Shown piece after piece: positions 46,989 to 57,198 of a stretch of 64,000 nt of DNA. Position 1 is the stretch's first letter. Each line of letters begins with the position of its first letter. The translations under genes and the position numbers were made by a program. The notes under the pieces were generated by a model, which was not told the DNA's origin, ran no database searches, and saw nothing but the letters and a program-made list of their open reading frames with translations. Source of the stretch: Cycas panzhihuaensis. Its lineage: Eukaryota > Cycadophyta. The DNA lies in contig CM041465.1 of NCBI GenBank assembly GCA_023213395.1, positions 43,407,741-43,471,740 of the forward strand, written 5' to 3'.

Positions 46989-47760
46989 GGTGCTATATGG
47001 CTAGGTTTGCCACAATAATGACATACAACATTGGTCCTTGAAGACCCAATGTTCATGTTCCCAAACTGCTTTGAGAGTGCAGGTTTGAGGTTCTGCTTGG
47101 CCTTTGATTTGACTGTGAATGCACCTGATGTGGATGGTTCCTCCTCATTATCTTTGGTGTAGATTTATTCTTCTTGAAGTAGTAGACTTTCAAATTCATT
47201 GAATGTCATTCATTTGAAAGAACCATCTCTTGTAGTGGATAATATGAAGTCATTGTAGTCCTTTAGCAAAGCTTTGGTGATAGATGTGATTAGTTCATCT
47301 TTTTTTGCTGGATTACCTAGTGTATTCAACTCATTACATACCTCCTTGATGGAGGAAAGAAAAGCCGACGTGGGCTTGACAAACTTTACAGAATACAATT
47401 TGGCTTTAACCATTAAAATGCGAGCTTCATCTCGACTTTCATACAATGAGGACAAAATATCTCAAGCTTCCTTAGAAGTTTTAGCACAAGCAATGTTTTG
47501 ATCCACATGTGCATCAACAATCATATGAAGGAATGCCAAAGCGATTTCATCTTTGGCTTATCGATAGCAACTAAAGCATTATCAGGTTGCATAGTTACAT
47601 TGCCATTGATAATAGGTACAGGTTGGGGTAGTCTTATAGAAACATAACCCTAAAATTCATTCATGATCAGCAAATTCTGAGTGATTCTTTTCCATTCTTA
47701 ATAGTTATCTTGACCTGTTAATCGAATGGTGTATGCATTTAGCATGTTGGTAGCAACCAT
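46883..47760 (-). pseudogene. gag: Copia-F gag
   Basis: Starts at ATG 47760 (MVATNMLNAYTIRLTGQ), early TAA at about 47703 and TAG for Trp. A frame change near 47545; the core reappears at 47210-47455 (LYESRDEARILMVKAKLYSVKF). The zinc knuckle CHYCGKPSHIAPDC is near 46982-47023 and is followed directly by CAA AAA AAG. The gag frame ends at TAG 46883-46885, about 90 bases past the knuckle. Same family gag as Copia-B and -D. Confidence 0.88.
46973..46979 (-). promoter_or_regulatory. Candidate -1 ribosomal slip site A AAA AAG
   Basis: In the gag frame the codons are TGT CAA AAA AAG CAA; the heptamer A AAA AAG has the X XXY YYZ form and a -1 slip there leads straight into the pol frame (next codon GCA). 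The sites in relatives are G AAA AAG (Copia-B), G AAA AAA (Copia-C) and A AAG AAG (Copia-D, not slippery). Function is inferred. Confidence 0.45.
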
Positions 47761-49713
47761 GTTTCAGTTATAAAGCTTGAAGCTAGCAGATAATTTGGAA
47801 ACTCAAAGCTTTCATCGCTTAAGTTCCACCTTCTAACGAAACCAACAGTCTTGATCTTACTAGAAGATCCAACAACTGAATGGAATGATGAGGGGTGGAG
47901 GACTAGGCTATGGAGTTGGTCCAACTCTGATCTTATAGAGGAGATCCAACAGTTGGCCAAGTTAAATCTAAGACAAGGCAGGTAGGGTTGATGTGCATGG
48001 ACGTATCATACTTTCCTTGGGATTCACAGCCCCAACAACACCATTTTCGAACCTCCTTTCCCTCAAGCAACCTTAATTGTCGTGACCGACTGCATCGGTT
48101 GGTCCCCTAGGGAATGCACCAAACTTAAGGTTATTTCAGATGCAAGGTTTGAACCTTTTTTGGACTTCTCCAACAAGATTTTAAGTCACTTTTTAGTACT
48201 TTAAAAGTGAACTTAGATTTATTTTACTTGGATGATGTACTTATGAGAATGCTTAATTAAGTTTTACAATGAAAGAGTGGCTTCAAAATGAAGCAATTTT
48301 AGTACATCAATATGAACACTTGAAGCGTTATTACAATGAGCACTTTAATGAAATATAGTGCTTATGTAGATTCAAGTAAAAAACAGATGCTTGATTACAA
48401 TGAGTTTTGCAAAAAAGTACTTTGAAAATGTGTTTAAGTACTCAATGAAGTAAGGCAAAACTTTGTGATGAAGATACAAGTGGGTTCCTTTTAATGCTCA
48501 AAAGTGAAGGTAAGAGAACCACTTGCAAAATAGGACACCAAGCACCAAGTGTTGGGACTTTAAAATAGTCCTAACGATAAAAAAGAAGTGATTTTATTAA
48601 GTATAAAGTGTTTTTTTTTAGCTCTTTTTTAGACTAAAGCCAATAGGTCACCATGCAAGGTGCCTTAAAGAAGTGTTTGAAATAATGATAAATATCACTT
48701 TTACAATGTGTAAACACTTAAAATCACTTCACCTAAGCCAATTAACACTTATGCAACATTAATTAAGTGTTAAAAAAAGCTTAAAGAGCAAAAAACAAAA
48801 GCTGATTGAGGTCTTAAACCCAGAAATTTTAATATCCAACCAATAATATTTAGAGAAATATTCTTAAAAGTATAACATAAGGTTCAAAAATCAAAAGTTT
48901 GATTTGAATTTTTCAAAATAAAAAAAAAAAAGGTCGTTCATGGCAGCGTGACTTGGGCGGCTCCCGTGGACACGCAAATGATGAGAACAGTGTGTAGAGA
49001 CCTCTGTTTGTGCTGAAAATTCAGGAGGAGGGGTGCCTAAGTGGTATCCAACTCCCTCTAAAATCTCAAGGCTTTTTGTTAAGTGTGCAGAGAGCTGCAA
49101 GTAATTGAATTTATGGCTGATTACATGTCCTTGAGAAAGTAAAATTGGAGTCGTATGGCTGTTCGGGGTTTTAAACCTCATATTAACCACTAAAATTCTT
49201 CCCTTAAATCACATACCGCATGAAGGGTCAGATGTGGACAACTTGATATGAGAAAAAAGAGTGAAAAACAATAATTTTTTATGCTTTTTTAGTGGGGTTT
49301 CAAGGCTGAAGATGCCCAGAAATTAATCCACAGCCTGCAAGGGTCCTCAAACCTCAAATAAATTCAGTTTGAGAGTTTCAAATTGCTAGAGAATAGCTCA
49401 ACACCCAAATGTGAGAAAAAAAATAGCTAAAAAATGTAAATTTTAGTAGAAAAATTACAAAAAACGTGAGTAAACTTGCTCAAAACCCTTGAAGGTGATC
49501 TAAAAAAAAAAAATCAGATCTAAAATTAGCCTTGCTCCAACCTTCAACACTGCTCCAAGAAGCTTGAATCTACAAAAAATGGGTCTTAGCAAACCTTAGA
49601 TTGCCTTCGGAAGGCGAAGGTCGTCACCAAGGGTTTGTAACCCTTCTTTGAATCTCCTTGAACAGAAAAAATCAGAACAGAGGGAATTAGTCTCATCTAG
49701 CTCTAATACCAAA
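47761..49713 (-). other. Copia-F leader with primer-binding site
   Basis: On the minus strand TTTGGTATTAGAGC (49700-49713) is the tRNA-Met primer site with one change. The 1.95 kb leader contains a block shared with Copia-C near 48940-49060 and the common 3' half near 47820-48200. No gene supported. Confidence 0.75.
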
Positions 49714-50326
49714 TGTGAAAAGAGGCCTATTGACCTCACAGTCCCAAGATCTAGAAACTAGGATCACTCTAGTTCTAGAAGCACAAATACTTAACAAGTA
49801 TAATATTATCAAGATGAAAGAAAGCATAAGAGACAAAGCATAAAATGAAGGAGCAAGAGAAATGATACCCAATGTGTGGAGTTGGAATTGGTCCAACCTC
49901 CAAAAGAATAAACAGTTTGATTAGCAAACTGATAGCATAATAATACTGCTCCAACTCTCTTATGAGACAATGAGGAGAGGTCTCATTATATAGAGTGAAA
50001 TGAGAGACCTAAGGCCTTGGATGTTTGACAAGAAGATGTCTCATTATATAGAGTGAAATGAGAAACCTAAGGCCTTGGATGTTTGACAAGTGTCAAACAT
50101 CCAAGATATATGCCTTGCATGTAGGACATGTGTCCTTTTGGGCTCTCATGTAAGCAAAAATGCATGAGAGTCCATTTGACCCTTTAGTGATAACGTTGTG
50201 TCACTAGAAAGAATGTGGGTGTGCACTTTATCACTTAAGTGATAAGTCACCCCTAAAGTACAAAAGTATACATATTACATAAAAATTAAAGTACATAACC
50301 TTAACATGTAAACATAAGGTTTAACA
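49714..50326 (-). repeat. Copia-F 5' LTR
   Basis: 613 bases; apart from the tandem duplication it matches 43003-43559 with roughly 4-5% divergence by eye. Confidence 0.95.
49981..50090 (-). repeat. 58-base tandem duplication in the Copia-F 5' LTR
   Basis: Units begin at 49981 and 50039, each with TCTCATTATATAGAGTGAAA and ending in GTTTGACAAG; the copies differ at about one position in the overlap. Each contains the minus-strand TATATAA box and one arm of the neighbouring stem, so the promoter core is present twice. Confidence 0.9.
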
Positions 50327-50331
50327 GTTGG

Positions 50332-50917
50332 CATGGTCTCCAAATTCATGGATAATCCAAAGATACCTCATTGGAATGCTACAAAAAGAATTATGTAGTA
50401 TTTGAAAGGAACAACAAATCTTGGACTATAATATATATAAAATAGCGATATGCAGTTAACAAGGTTTTGTGATTCTGACTGGATAGGAGACGGAATGGAT
50501 AAAAAATCAACGTCAGGATATTGTTTCTTTCTAAGAACAACCTTAATATCCTGGAGCAGTAAAATACACCATACAATAGCCTTGTCTTCAATAGAAGCAA
50601 AGTACAAATCAATAGTAAATGCAACATGTGAAGGAGTATAGATCAGACAACTTCTAAAAGATCTTGGACAAGAATAAACAACACCAACTCAATTGTTCTA
50701 TGACAATCAAAGCACAATCAAAATAACAAAGAATCCAATACTACATGCAAAAATCAAACATATAGAAGTACATCATCATTTCATTAGAAAAAGAGTTCAA
50801 AACAAAGTTGTTGAACTTTTGCATTGTACTTCAGAAAACCAAGTTGTTGATGCCTTTACAAAACCTTTAAGTAGAAATAAATTTACCTCATTTAGAAATA
50901 GGTTAGGAATTAAATAG
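50332..50917 (+). pseudogene. pol: Copia-G pol, third part: RNase H
   Basis: Resumes after Copia-F. FCDSDWIGDGMDKKSTSGYC, then SWSSKIHHTIALSSIEAKY (50450-50641), YDNQSTIKITKNPILHAKIKHIEVHHHF split here only for length, and VVDAFTKPLSRNKF (50693-50917). All are copia RNase H blocks. A few stops near the start. It ends about 20 bases before the 3' LTR, with the tract AGAGGGGG between. Confidence 0.88.
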
Positions 50918-50936
50918 ACAAAACATTAAGAGGGGG

Positions 50937-51154
50937 TGTTAGAAGTAATGATTTATTTAGGATATTCCTAGCATACTTTGTAAAGATTAAAGTGTATTCA
51001 AAACACATTATAAGGGTCATGTATCACTTCCCCTTTCTCTATCAAAATGACAAGTAGCAAGATCGTATTGAGTGGTTGCCATTTGTCTCGTATAAGATGT
51101 AATGTATTTATAGATTCATTTTTCATTAATGAAGCATTGGGAGTTCTTTCTACA
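50937..51154 (+). repeat. Copia-G 3' LTR
   Basis: TGTTAGAAGTAATG...TTCTACA, then duplication AAATA. Differs from the 5' copy at roughly 18-20 of 218 positions by eye. Confidence 0.95.
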
Positions 51155-51159
51155 AAATA

Positions 51160-51278
51160 GATCCTCAAGTATCTCAAATATACATCCATCAACCTACATG
51201 CAATAATATTTTACATCACACTATTTATACCATAATACACGACATTAACATTAGTCGAGTTAAGTTATCACTCTAACA
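51160..51278 (-). repeat. Element H 5' LTR, outer part
   Basis: Continues 17738-17908 across Copia-G; ends ...CTCTAACA at 51278, the inverted partner of TGTTA. Beyond it lies Gypsy-2 pol, so H entered Gypsy-2; the expected duplication would be AAATG. Confidence 0.7.
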
Positions 51279-53090
51279 AAATGTATCAAAACTTAGGGGT
51301 CTTTTAGGAATCCCTAGATTCTACTAAAAATCCATTAGAGGATATGCCAATATAGTTGGACCCTTAGTTGATCTCACCAAAAGGGATAACTTTAAATAGA
51401 ATAAGGATGCTCAATTAAATTTGAAATAATTAAAAAAGGCCATCACCACATCTCTAATCTTGTCTATGCGAGACTTTTCCCATCTATTCATAATCAAAAG
51501 AGATGCATTAGGTACAAGGGTTGGTGTAACTTTACTATAAAATGATTATCGCATTTTATATGAAAGTCAAAAACTAAATTTGTGATAAAGAGCTAAAAGC
51601 ACTTATGATAAGGAGACATTAGCCATCTTATGTACCTTAGCAAAATAGAGACAATACTACTTGGGAGAAAAATTTATCGTCAGGATTGACCACCATAATC
51701 AAAATTAATTTTTAATACAACAAAATTTATCTGACAAGTAATAAAGGCAGGTTAGAAAAATTTAGGATTATGACTTTAAGATATCATATAAGAGAGGAAA
51801 AGGGAATATTATAACGAAGGCACTATTAAAGAAGTTTAAGGATGCCAGTTATTCAACCATCGTAGTAGTTGTACCTACCCAACTTGCAGAGTTACACAAT
51901 GAATACTTATAAGATGTAGAGGAAAGGTAATCATGGACAAAAATCCTAAAGAACTAATAAAGACTCTTTGGACAAAGAAGGGTAACACCCTTCTTTATAA
52001 GAATATAATTTACTTACCTTAAGGGTCATGGTTTAATTAAATAGCCCTTAGGGAGCATCACGACTCACCCTTAACTAGATATTAAGGGTTTCTCAAAACC
52101 TATGAAAGGATAAAGAGCTCATTCTACTAGAGGGGAATGAAGGTTAATGTAGAAAGATTCATCTCTAAGTGTGAGACTTATAAGAGACAAGAGGCAAAAT
52201 TAGTTCAAACTCTAAAGTTACTATAACCTCTAAAATGACCCAAACAAAAATGGGAGAAAATATCTATGGACTTTGTAACTTAACTTCTAAAATTAGGAGC
52301 AAAGGATGTCATATTCATAATAATGGATAATCTGACGAAGTATGCATATTTCATTACCATCTAAGCATCACATGAAATATCTCAAATAGTTGAAGTATTT
52401 ATGGAGAACATCCATAGGCTACATAATTTTCCTAAAAAGATAGTGAGTGATAGGGATCTAAAATTTACAAGTCATTTTTGGAAAGACTCATTCAAATTAG
52501 CAGGGGCTGAACTTGTTATAAGTACAACAAACCACCCCCAAATAAACAAACAAATATAAGTGGTCAAGAAAAGCTTAGAGACATACTTGTGATACTATGC
52601 TGGAGATGAGCAATCCAAATAGGTGAAATGGATTCACTTAGCCAAATATTGGTATAACACCAATCATCACTCCTTTACCAAAACAATACCCTTCATGGCA
52701 TTATATGGTTATCTGTCTCTTGTACCAATAGATTATATTCAAGGTACCAAAAATACTCTTATAGTAGAGGAATTGATATTACAATCTGAGAAAATTTTAA
52801 AGGGGCTCAGGCAAAATTATGACACCGTAAGGAATCAGATGAAGTAACAAGTTAACTAGAAAAAGACTATAAAACAGATTAAGACATGAGATTGAGTCTA
52901 TATAAGGTTACAACCATACAAAAAGACTTATCTTATGTAACAAGAGAAATACAAAATGGCACCTAGATTCTATAGTCCATACAAAATCTAGGGAAGGATT
53001 GGAGAAGTAGCTTATGCCCTCAATCTACCTTTAGGTAGTAATATTCATGACATCTTTCACATATCCAATCTTTAAACAAAAATGGGGTAA
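51279..53090 (+). pseudogene. pol: Gypsy-2 pol: RNase H and integrase
   Basis: From the connection region (LISPKGITLNRIR, then KKAITTSLILSM near 51440) through RNase H (KRDALGTRVGVTLL, STYDKETLAILCTLAK, ISYKRGKGNII near 51795) to integrase: zinc-binding KCETYKRQEAK near 52170, core SMDFVT, FIIMDNLTKYAYFIT and IVSDRDLKFTSHFWK (second Asp, about 52445), then NPQINKQ-like HPQINKQ with the acidic residue lost. 52623-52847 is open (KWIHLAKYWYNTNHHSFTKT, TPFMALYG-like PFMALYGY). The tail has YALNLPLGSNIHDIFHISNL. Stops throughout. Cutting, joining and RNA removal roles by family. Confidence 0.88.
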
Positions 53091-53109
53091 CAATGTGGGG
53101 GCAACAATT

Positions 53110-53300
53110 GAATTACCAGTAGTCGATAAAAAATGAAATTTCATGTTAAAACCTAAAATAATATTAGATATTCATTAATATAAACTTAGATGACAAAATA
53201 TCATGGAATATTTAATTAAATGAAAAGGGCTACCACAACAAGAGGCAACTTGAGAGAGTGAACTATTCATTCAAGATCACCCATTATTACTAACACTTTG
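53110..53300 (+). pseudogene. pol: Gypsy-2 integrase C-terminal chromodomain
   Basis: One frame reads KPKIILDIH, then KLR, MEYLIK, a stop in place of Trp, KGLPQQEAT, a stop in place of Trp, ESELFIQDHPLL. This is the chromodomain pattern (EYLIKWKGLP...ATWE) found at the integrase C-terminus of chromoviruses, thought to steer insertion toward marked chromatin. The two key Trp codons are TGA. Confidence 0.8.
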
Positions 53301-53335
53301 TAGGCAAAGTGATTTTTCTAAGAAGAGGGATTTGT

Positions 53336-53641
53336 TGTGACCCAATACAACTATAAAACCAACTACAATTCTAATTAATTAACAAAATTTATTACTAAAG
53401 GAGTATGTATCATATTATTATTATTATTATTAGAAATCAATTTTATTAAGAAGCCAATTTGTTTAAAAAGTGGTTGATTTTAATACCTATAGATAGAGAA
53501 TTATTATTCATTTATAAATCATATTTTATGAGTTAATCCATTTAGGGTCTTTTGACCATTTGACTCTTAGAAGCTTCATTTTACTTTTCTTATCAGTTTT
53601 CTTCTTGCTTTATGAAGTGGATTCCATTTAGGATTATTTCA
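53336..53641 (+). repeat. Gypsy-2 3' LTR
   Basis: TGTGACCCAATAC...TTATTTCA, preceded by AAGAAGAGGGATTTG. Contains an ATT microsatellite near 53417-53440. Pairs with the reverse complement of 55448-55762 along its length. Confidence 0.85.
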
Positions 53642-54560
53642 ATGTCTCATGTAAAATCTTAACAAAATCTCTATCTCTCAAGATCAAATCCCTTCTTCTT
53701 AGGATCATTTTCCCCAAATAAATAGGTTTTATTAATGGAAGATTAATTCTACATAACAGTATTAGTATAGGAGAAGAAATAAAGTGGGTTAAAGCCTCTA
53801 GTGAGGATATTGTATTCATGAAGTTAGACTTTGAAAATGTTTATGATAGAGTTGAATATGGCTTTATCCTTACCATCATCAAAGCCATGGGTTTCAGTGA
53901 AAGGTTTTTAAGAATGATTTAAATTCTTTTTAAGGATGTCTTAACTAGAATTTTGGTTAATAGAGTGTTATCTCAACCTATGCAACTTTAATGTTTTATA
54001 AGAGAAGGCTATCCTCATGAACTTTCATTATTTATATTAGCAACTAATGCTTTGGGTTATCTTTTACAGGAGAACGTTAATTCTAGCTTACTAAAAAGCA
54101 TCAAACTCCCTAATGTTGAGAAATAATTAGTTAATATGAACTTTGTTGATGTTTTTTTTCTCTTAACTAAGGTGGATCCAAATTTAGTTAGCCTTTCTTT
54201 AAAAGTTGTTAATGCTTTTTGCAATGCCTTTGGTCCATAGATTGGGTAAACGTAACAGATTTTTATTAAGCTACCAATGGCATGCCTACCTAGATTAAAG
54301 CTTTTAAATGAAAATGGATTCAAGTAGGATAAATTTTTAGGTTTCTAGCATTCCTTTCAAATTTAGATCTTGATCTATAGATAAATGGAATTATGTATTA
54401 AATGGAGTGGGAAAAAATCTTACCTTATAGTCTTCAAGATTTCTGTCTCTAGCAAGAAAATTTTAAAACTACTCCAAGATTTCAGTAGCCACCTATATGT
54501 ATTATTCCTCATGCTAGGTGTCCTTTAATATAGCATATGGTAAGTTAATAAAAATACCTA
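53642..54560 (+). pseudogene. ORF2: LINE-B ORF2, reverse transcriptase from the middle onward (plus strand)
   Basis: Starts exactly at the LTR end with NVSCKILTKSLSLKIK, the segment that follows FRPISLCN in LINE reverse transcriptases. Then GFINGRLILHNSISI, FMKLDFENVYDRVEYGF (about 53820), a decayed REGYPHELSLF for the usual RQGDPLSP block, and MNFVDVFFLL for the FADD box (about 54140). The post-RT region LGFPFKF and DKWNYVLNGVGK is traceable to about 54550. Many stops. The upstream half of the same protein is on the opposite strand from 55763 rightward. Confidence 0.82.
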
Positions 54561-55447
54561 AACCCTATTTATAATTGAACCTTAAAGGAAGGAAAGTGTT
54601 TACTTGCATTTGGGCCTCATGAATATAGGAAGGAATGTTTCATCTATTTTAATTAATTAGTTGAAACTTTGAATGATTAAACTAGTTTTGATTATATACA
54701 TTTATATATCCTTGTGGTTATGTTATGTCAAATCCATGTTAAATTACATAAATACTAGGATCAAAATAAATTTATGTTAATAATTCATAAGGCCAAAATA
54801 ACATATAAATAATGGTTATGTACTTATCACAATGCATCAATAAGACATTCAAGCAAATCTCTAGTTTTTACAAGTTTTCTAATGACCTTTTAAATCTCTT
54901 TTAATGTCTACCACATAAAATTATCTCTAAGTATATCAATTATACCTCAAATATGAAAGCCTCTAAACCAACATTCCAATCATCTAGAAGGAATTGAATT
55001 ATGGCACCTATAGCAAAAGTTATATTCCTTTTAAGATAGGTCACAATTAGGAGTTCTTGGGGCCTAAAATAGTACCTATTACTAAAAGGATGTCAATTTT
55101 TTATTTCAATATCTAATGGATCTAAAACCATTTTTAACAAAAATTAGATGTTAAGATGTATAGATTCGAAAAATAATCGAGATTTATTAAACATATGTGG
55201 CTAAGGTTATGGCTATTTGAAATTACATTAACATATTTTAGACCCTAAAGATAGTGATGAATAATATGACAAAATTAAATTCCTATGATTTTTGTAATGT
55301 TGCTCTAAAACTTGTAGTATAACCACTCGAAATTTATAGAACAAACTTGGTCAACTCAATTTTAGGATTTTTTTTCTTTAATTATTTCATTTATATTCTA
55401 AAAAGTGTAAATCCTTAATAGTACAAAAATAAAGCTTTAATACCATT
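54561..55447 (-). other. Probable Gypsy-2 leader, minus strand
   Basis: Joins the minus-strand LTR at 55448; TGGTATTAAAGC (minus strand, about 55434-55445) is a decayed tRNA-Met primer site. No coding motif seen on either strand; the junction with LINE-B sequence, which should be the inversion breakpoint, lies somewhere around 54560-54900. Confidence 0.5.
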
Positions 55448-55762
55448 TGAAGTGATATTAAATGGGATCTACTTTATAAAGTAATAAGGAAACTAATAAG
55501 AAAAGTTGGAATGAATCTCCTAAGAGACAAATGGTTAAAAGTCTACAAATGAATTAACTCATTAAAGATGATATATAAATAAATGATAATTCTCTATTTA
55601 TAGGGATCAAAATTGACCACACTTTAAAATTTTGACTTTCTAATAATATAACTAAGTTCTAATAATAATAATAATAATAATAATAATATATCTATTTTTC
55701 TAGTAATAAATTTCGATAATTGATCAAAATTGTGGTCGGCTTCAAAGTTATGTTAGATCACA
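55448..55762 (-). repeat. Gypsy-2 5' LTR, inverted relative to the 3' LTR
   Basis: Minus-strand TGTGATCTAAC... to ...TATCACTTCA. Aligns with 53336-53641, including the central ATT/AAT microsatellite, the block GAGTTAATTCATTT, and the ending CCATTTAATATCACTTCA against CCATTTAGGATTATTTCA. Confidence 0.82.
55661..55689. repeat. (AAT)n microsatellite
   Basis: Nine to ten AAT units inside the inverted Gypsy-2 LTR; the other LTR has a shorter ATT run at the same place (about 53417-53440). Confidence 0.95.
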
Positions 55763-56804
55763 ATAAATGTATTTTGGGATACCACCTTTTGGTATGAACT
55801 TAATAGAGAATTGATTAATATTTTCCCTTAAGAGGCATACTTAAATAACTTCTTAATATACCTTCAAGATGATGGGTCTAGTAAAATCTTAAGCGGCTTT
55901 AAAAAAATCTTATGAAACCTATCTAAACTAGGTGATTTATTATTTACTATCTACTACAAGGTATTAATGGGCTCATTGAACCTAATAAAGGCATCATAGA
56001 TTAAACAGTAAGACTTAGGCATTTTTCTTCGTATCACGACAAGGCATTTCTCTTTGTCTTCCTTTGAATCTAAGGTGGAAGATTAAGCTTTGAAGACCTA
56101 CACATAGATCTTCACTAAGTCATCTAAAATTCCTAAGTATTTATGATTCGATCAGTAAAACTCTTCAAACTAATTTTTTCATTACTACACTTCCTTTAAA
56201 GAGATTGAAAGACAAATTTATAGTAATGATCCCCTTCCTTTAACTAGTGCAATCTTATCTCCCTTAGCCTTTTTAATCTCAAAAGGCTTTATTGCCTATC
56301 CCAACTCAACCATTCCTTTTTCTGAAGTGTCGTAAAGGTTTATGCTCTAGTGCTAGTCTAGATGAGGATAATTTTTTAGCATTAGATTTATTAGCCCTCT
56401 TCTAGTTATTGTAATTTACTTCTTAAAACCTCTTAGAAAAGAGGTGGTGTAGGAAATTGCTTCTTCCTATTATGTAATATAGCCACTATCTCCAAGCGGA
56501 AATGGATTGAGACATCATACTTATCTTATTCTATCAAGATAAAGTTTTAAATTAAGATGCAAGGAATTTATCTTGAACACGAATCTATGGGAAGTTATCT
56601 TGTATTTCTCCCATATGATTATAAAGTAAATGAGATGATGATTAGATATAAGGGAATTATCATGAACTCTCATTGATCTATTATTTTCATGTAGAATCCT
56701 AAATAAATTATCATTGGATATTATAGCTTTATAAAACCTTTTCAAAATTCTATCCCCTTGAGGTCTAAAATTAGATCACATGAACCAATGATCATGACCT
56801 TTCT
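55763..56804 (-). pseudogene. ORF2: LINE-B ORF2: end of endonuclease to start of reverse transcriptase (minus strand)
   Basis: On the minus strand 56521-56804 reads DHWFM, SNHHLIYFIIIWEK and HRFVFKINSLHL, matching the SDHxPI and RPFRFE end of L1-type endonucleases. A GDS...F block near 56475 fits the 'EGDRNTKFFH' motif, and NNKSPSLDRF near 55945 fits 'KSPGxDGF' of the RT. The last readable part before the LTR is KFIPKGGIPKYI. Full of stops. Cut at 56804 by Gypsy-3; continues at 62935. Confidence 0.75.
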
Positions 56805-57198
56805 TGTTAAGGATCCAATCCCTAACTTACCTTCTCTTAAATTATCTTATATCTTCTACTTCTTTCATCTCTTATCTTCTATTATATATTCTGTTTCTTC
56901 TAGTTCTTCGCTTTTCTTAATATCTCACATACATAAGTAGAAGGTTATAGTGTGGCCATAAAGTTCTATATATATTCGCGTAATATATTACATGCATAAA
57001 TAAGAGGTTGTGTAACAGTCATAGAGTCTTATATATAGTCATGTAATCTTTAAAATGGAATATTTTGAATATCATTGCTATTATATGTAATTGAGATATT
57101 GCCCCCTAAAAGGGTATTGTAATACAAGTGCTCTCTTTTAGTGTTATTTGAGTATTGTGTTAGTGTGTTGTTTTTATTAAAGAAGTGGTATTCTACCA
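56805..57198 (+). repeat. Gypsy-3 5' LTR
   Basis: TGTTAAGGATCC...TTCTACCA, followed after two bases by TGGTATCATAG (57201), a diverged tRNA-Met primer site. Matches 62541-62934 with roughly 12% differences by eye. Confidence 0.92.

Larger units (their letters stand above)
43003..50326 (-). mobile_element. Copia-F: full-length Ty1/copia retrotransposon, minus strand
   Basis: LTRs 43003-43559 (557 bases) and 49714-50326 (613 bases, longer because of an internal 58-base duplication), flanked by GTTGG at 42998-43002 and 50327-50331. Same family as Copia-B, -C and -D. Inserted in the Copia-G reverse transcriptase. Its pol is the most nearly intact in the window: protease and YVDD sites kept, few stops, one clear frame change. 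Confidence 0.97.
17909..51154 (+). mobile_element. Copia-G: Ty1/copia retrotransposon spread over 33 kb by nested insertions
   Basis: LTRs at 17909-18127 and 50937-51154 (219 and 218 bases, about 91% identical by eye) with perfect target duplications AAATA at 17904-17908 and 51155-51159. Own internal sequence: 18128-21549, 42804-43002 and 50332-50936. Gypsy-1 and Copia-F interrupt the reverse transcriptase, each with its own duplication. It inserted into the LTR of element H. Confidence 0.96.
51279..53641 (+). mobile_element. Gypsy-2: 3' part of a chromodomain Ty3/gypsy element
   Basis: RNase H, integrase and chromodomain followed by a purine tract and a 306-base LTR. The upstream part is cut by element H. 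A matching LTR in the opposite orientation lies at 55448-55762. I infer that both belong to one insertion later split by an inversion (see findings). Confidence 0.85.

Noticed and set aside
56758-56940. Plus-strand 60-codon frame
   Set aside because: Crosses from LINE-B into the Gypsy-3 LTR; no conserved residues.
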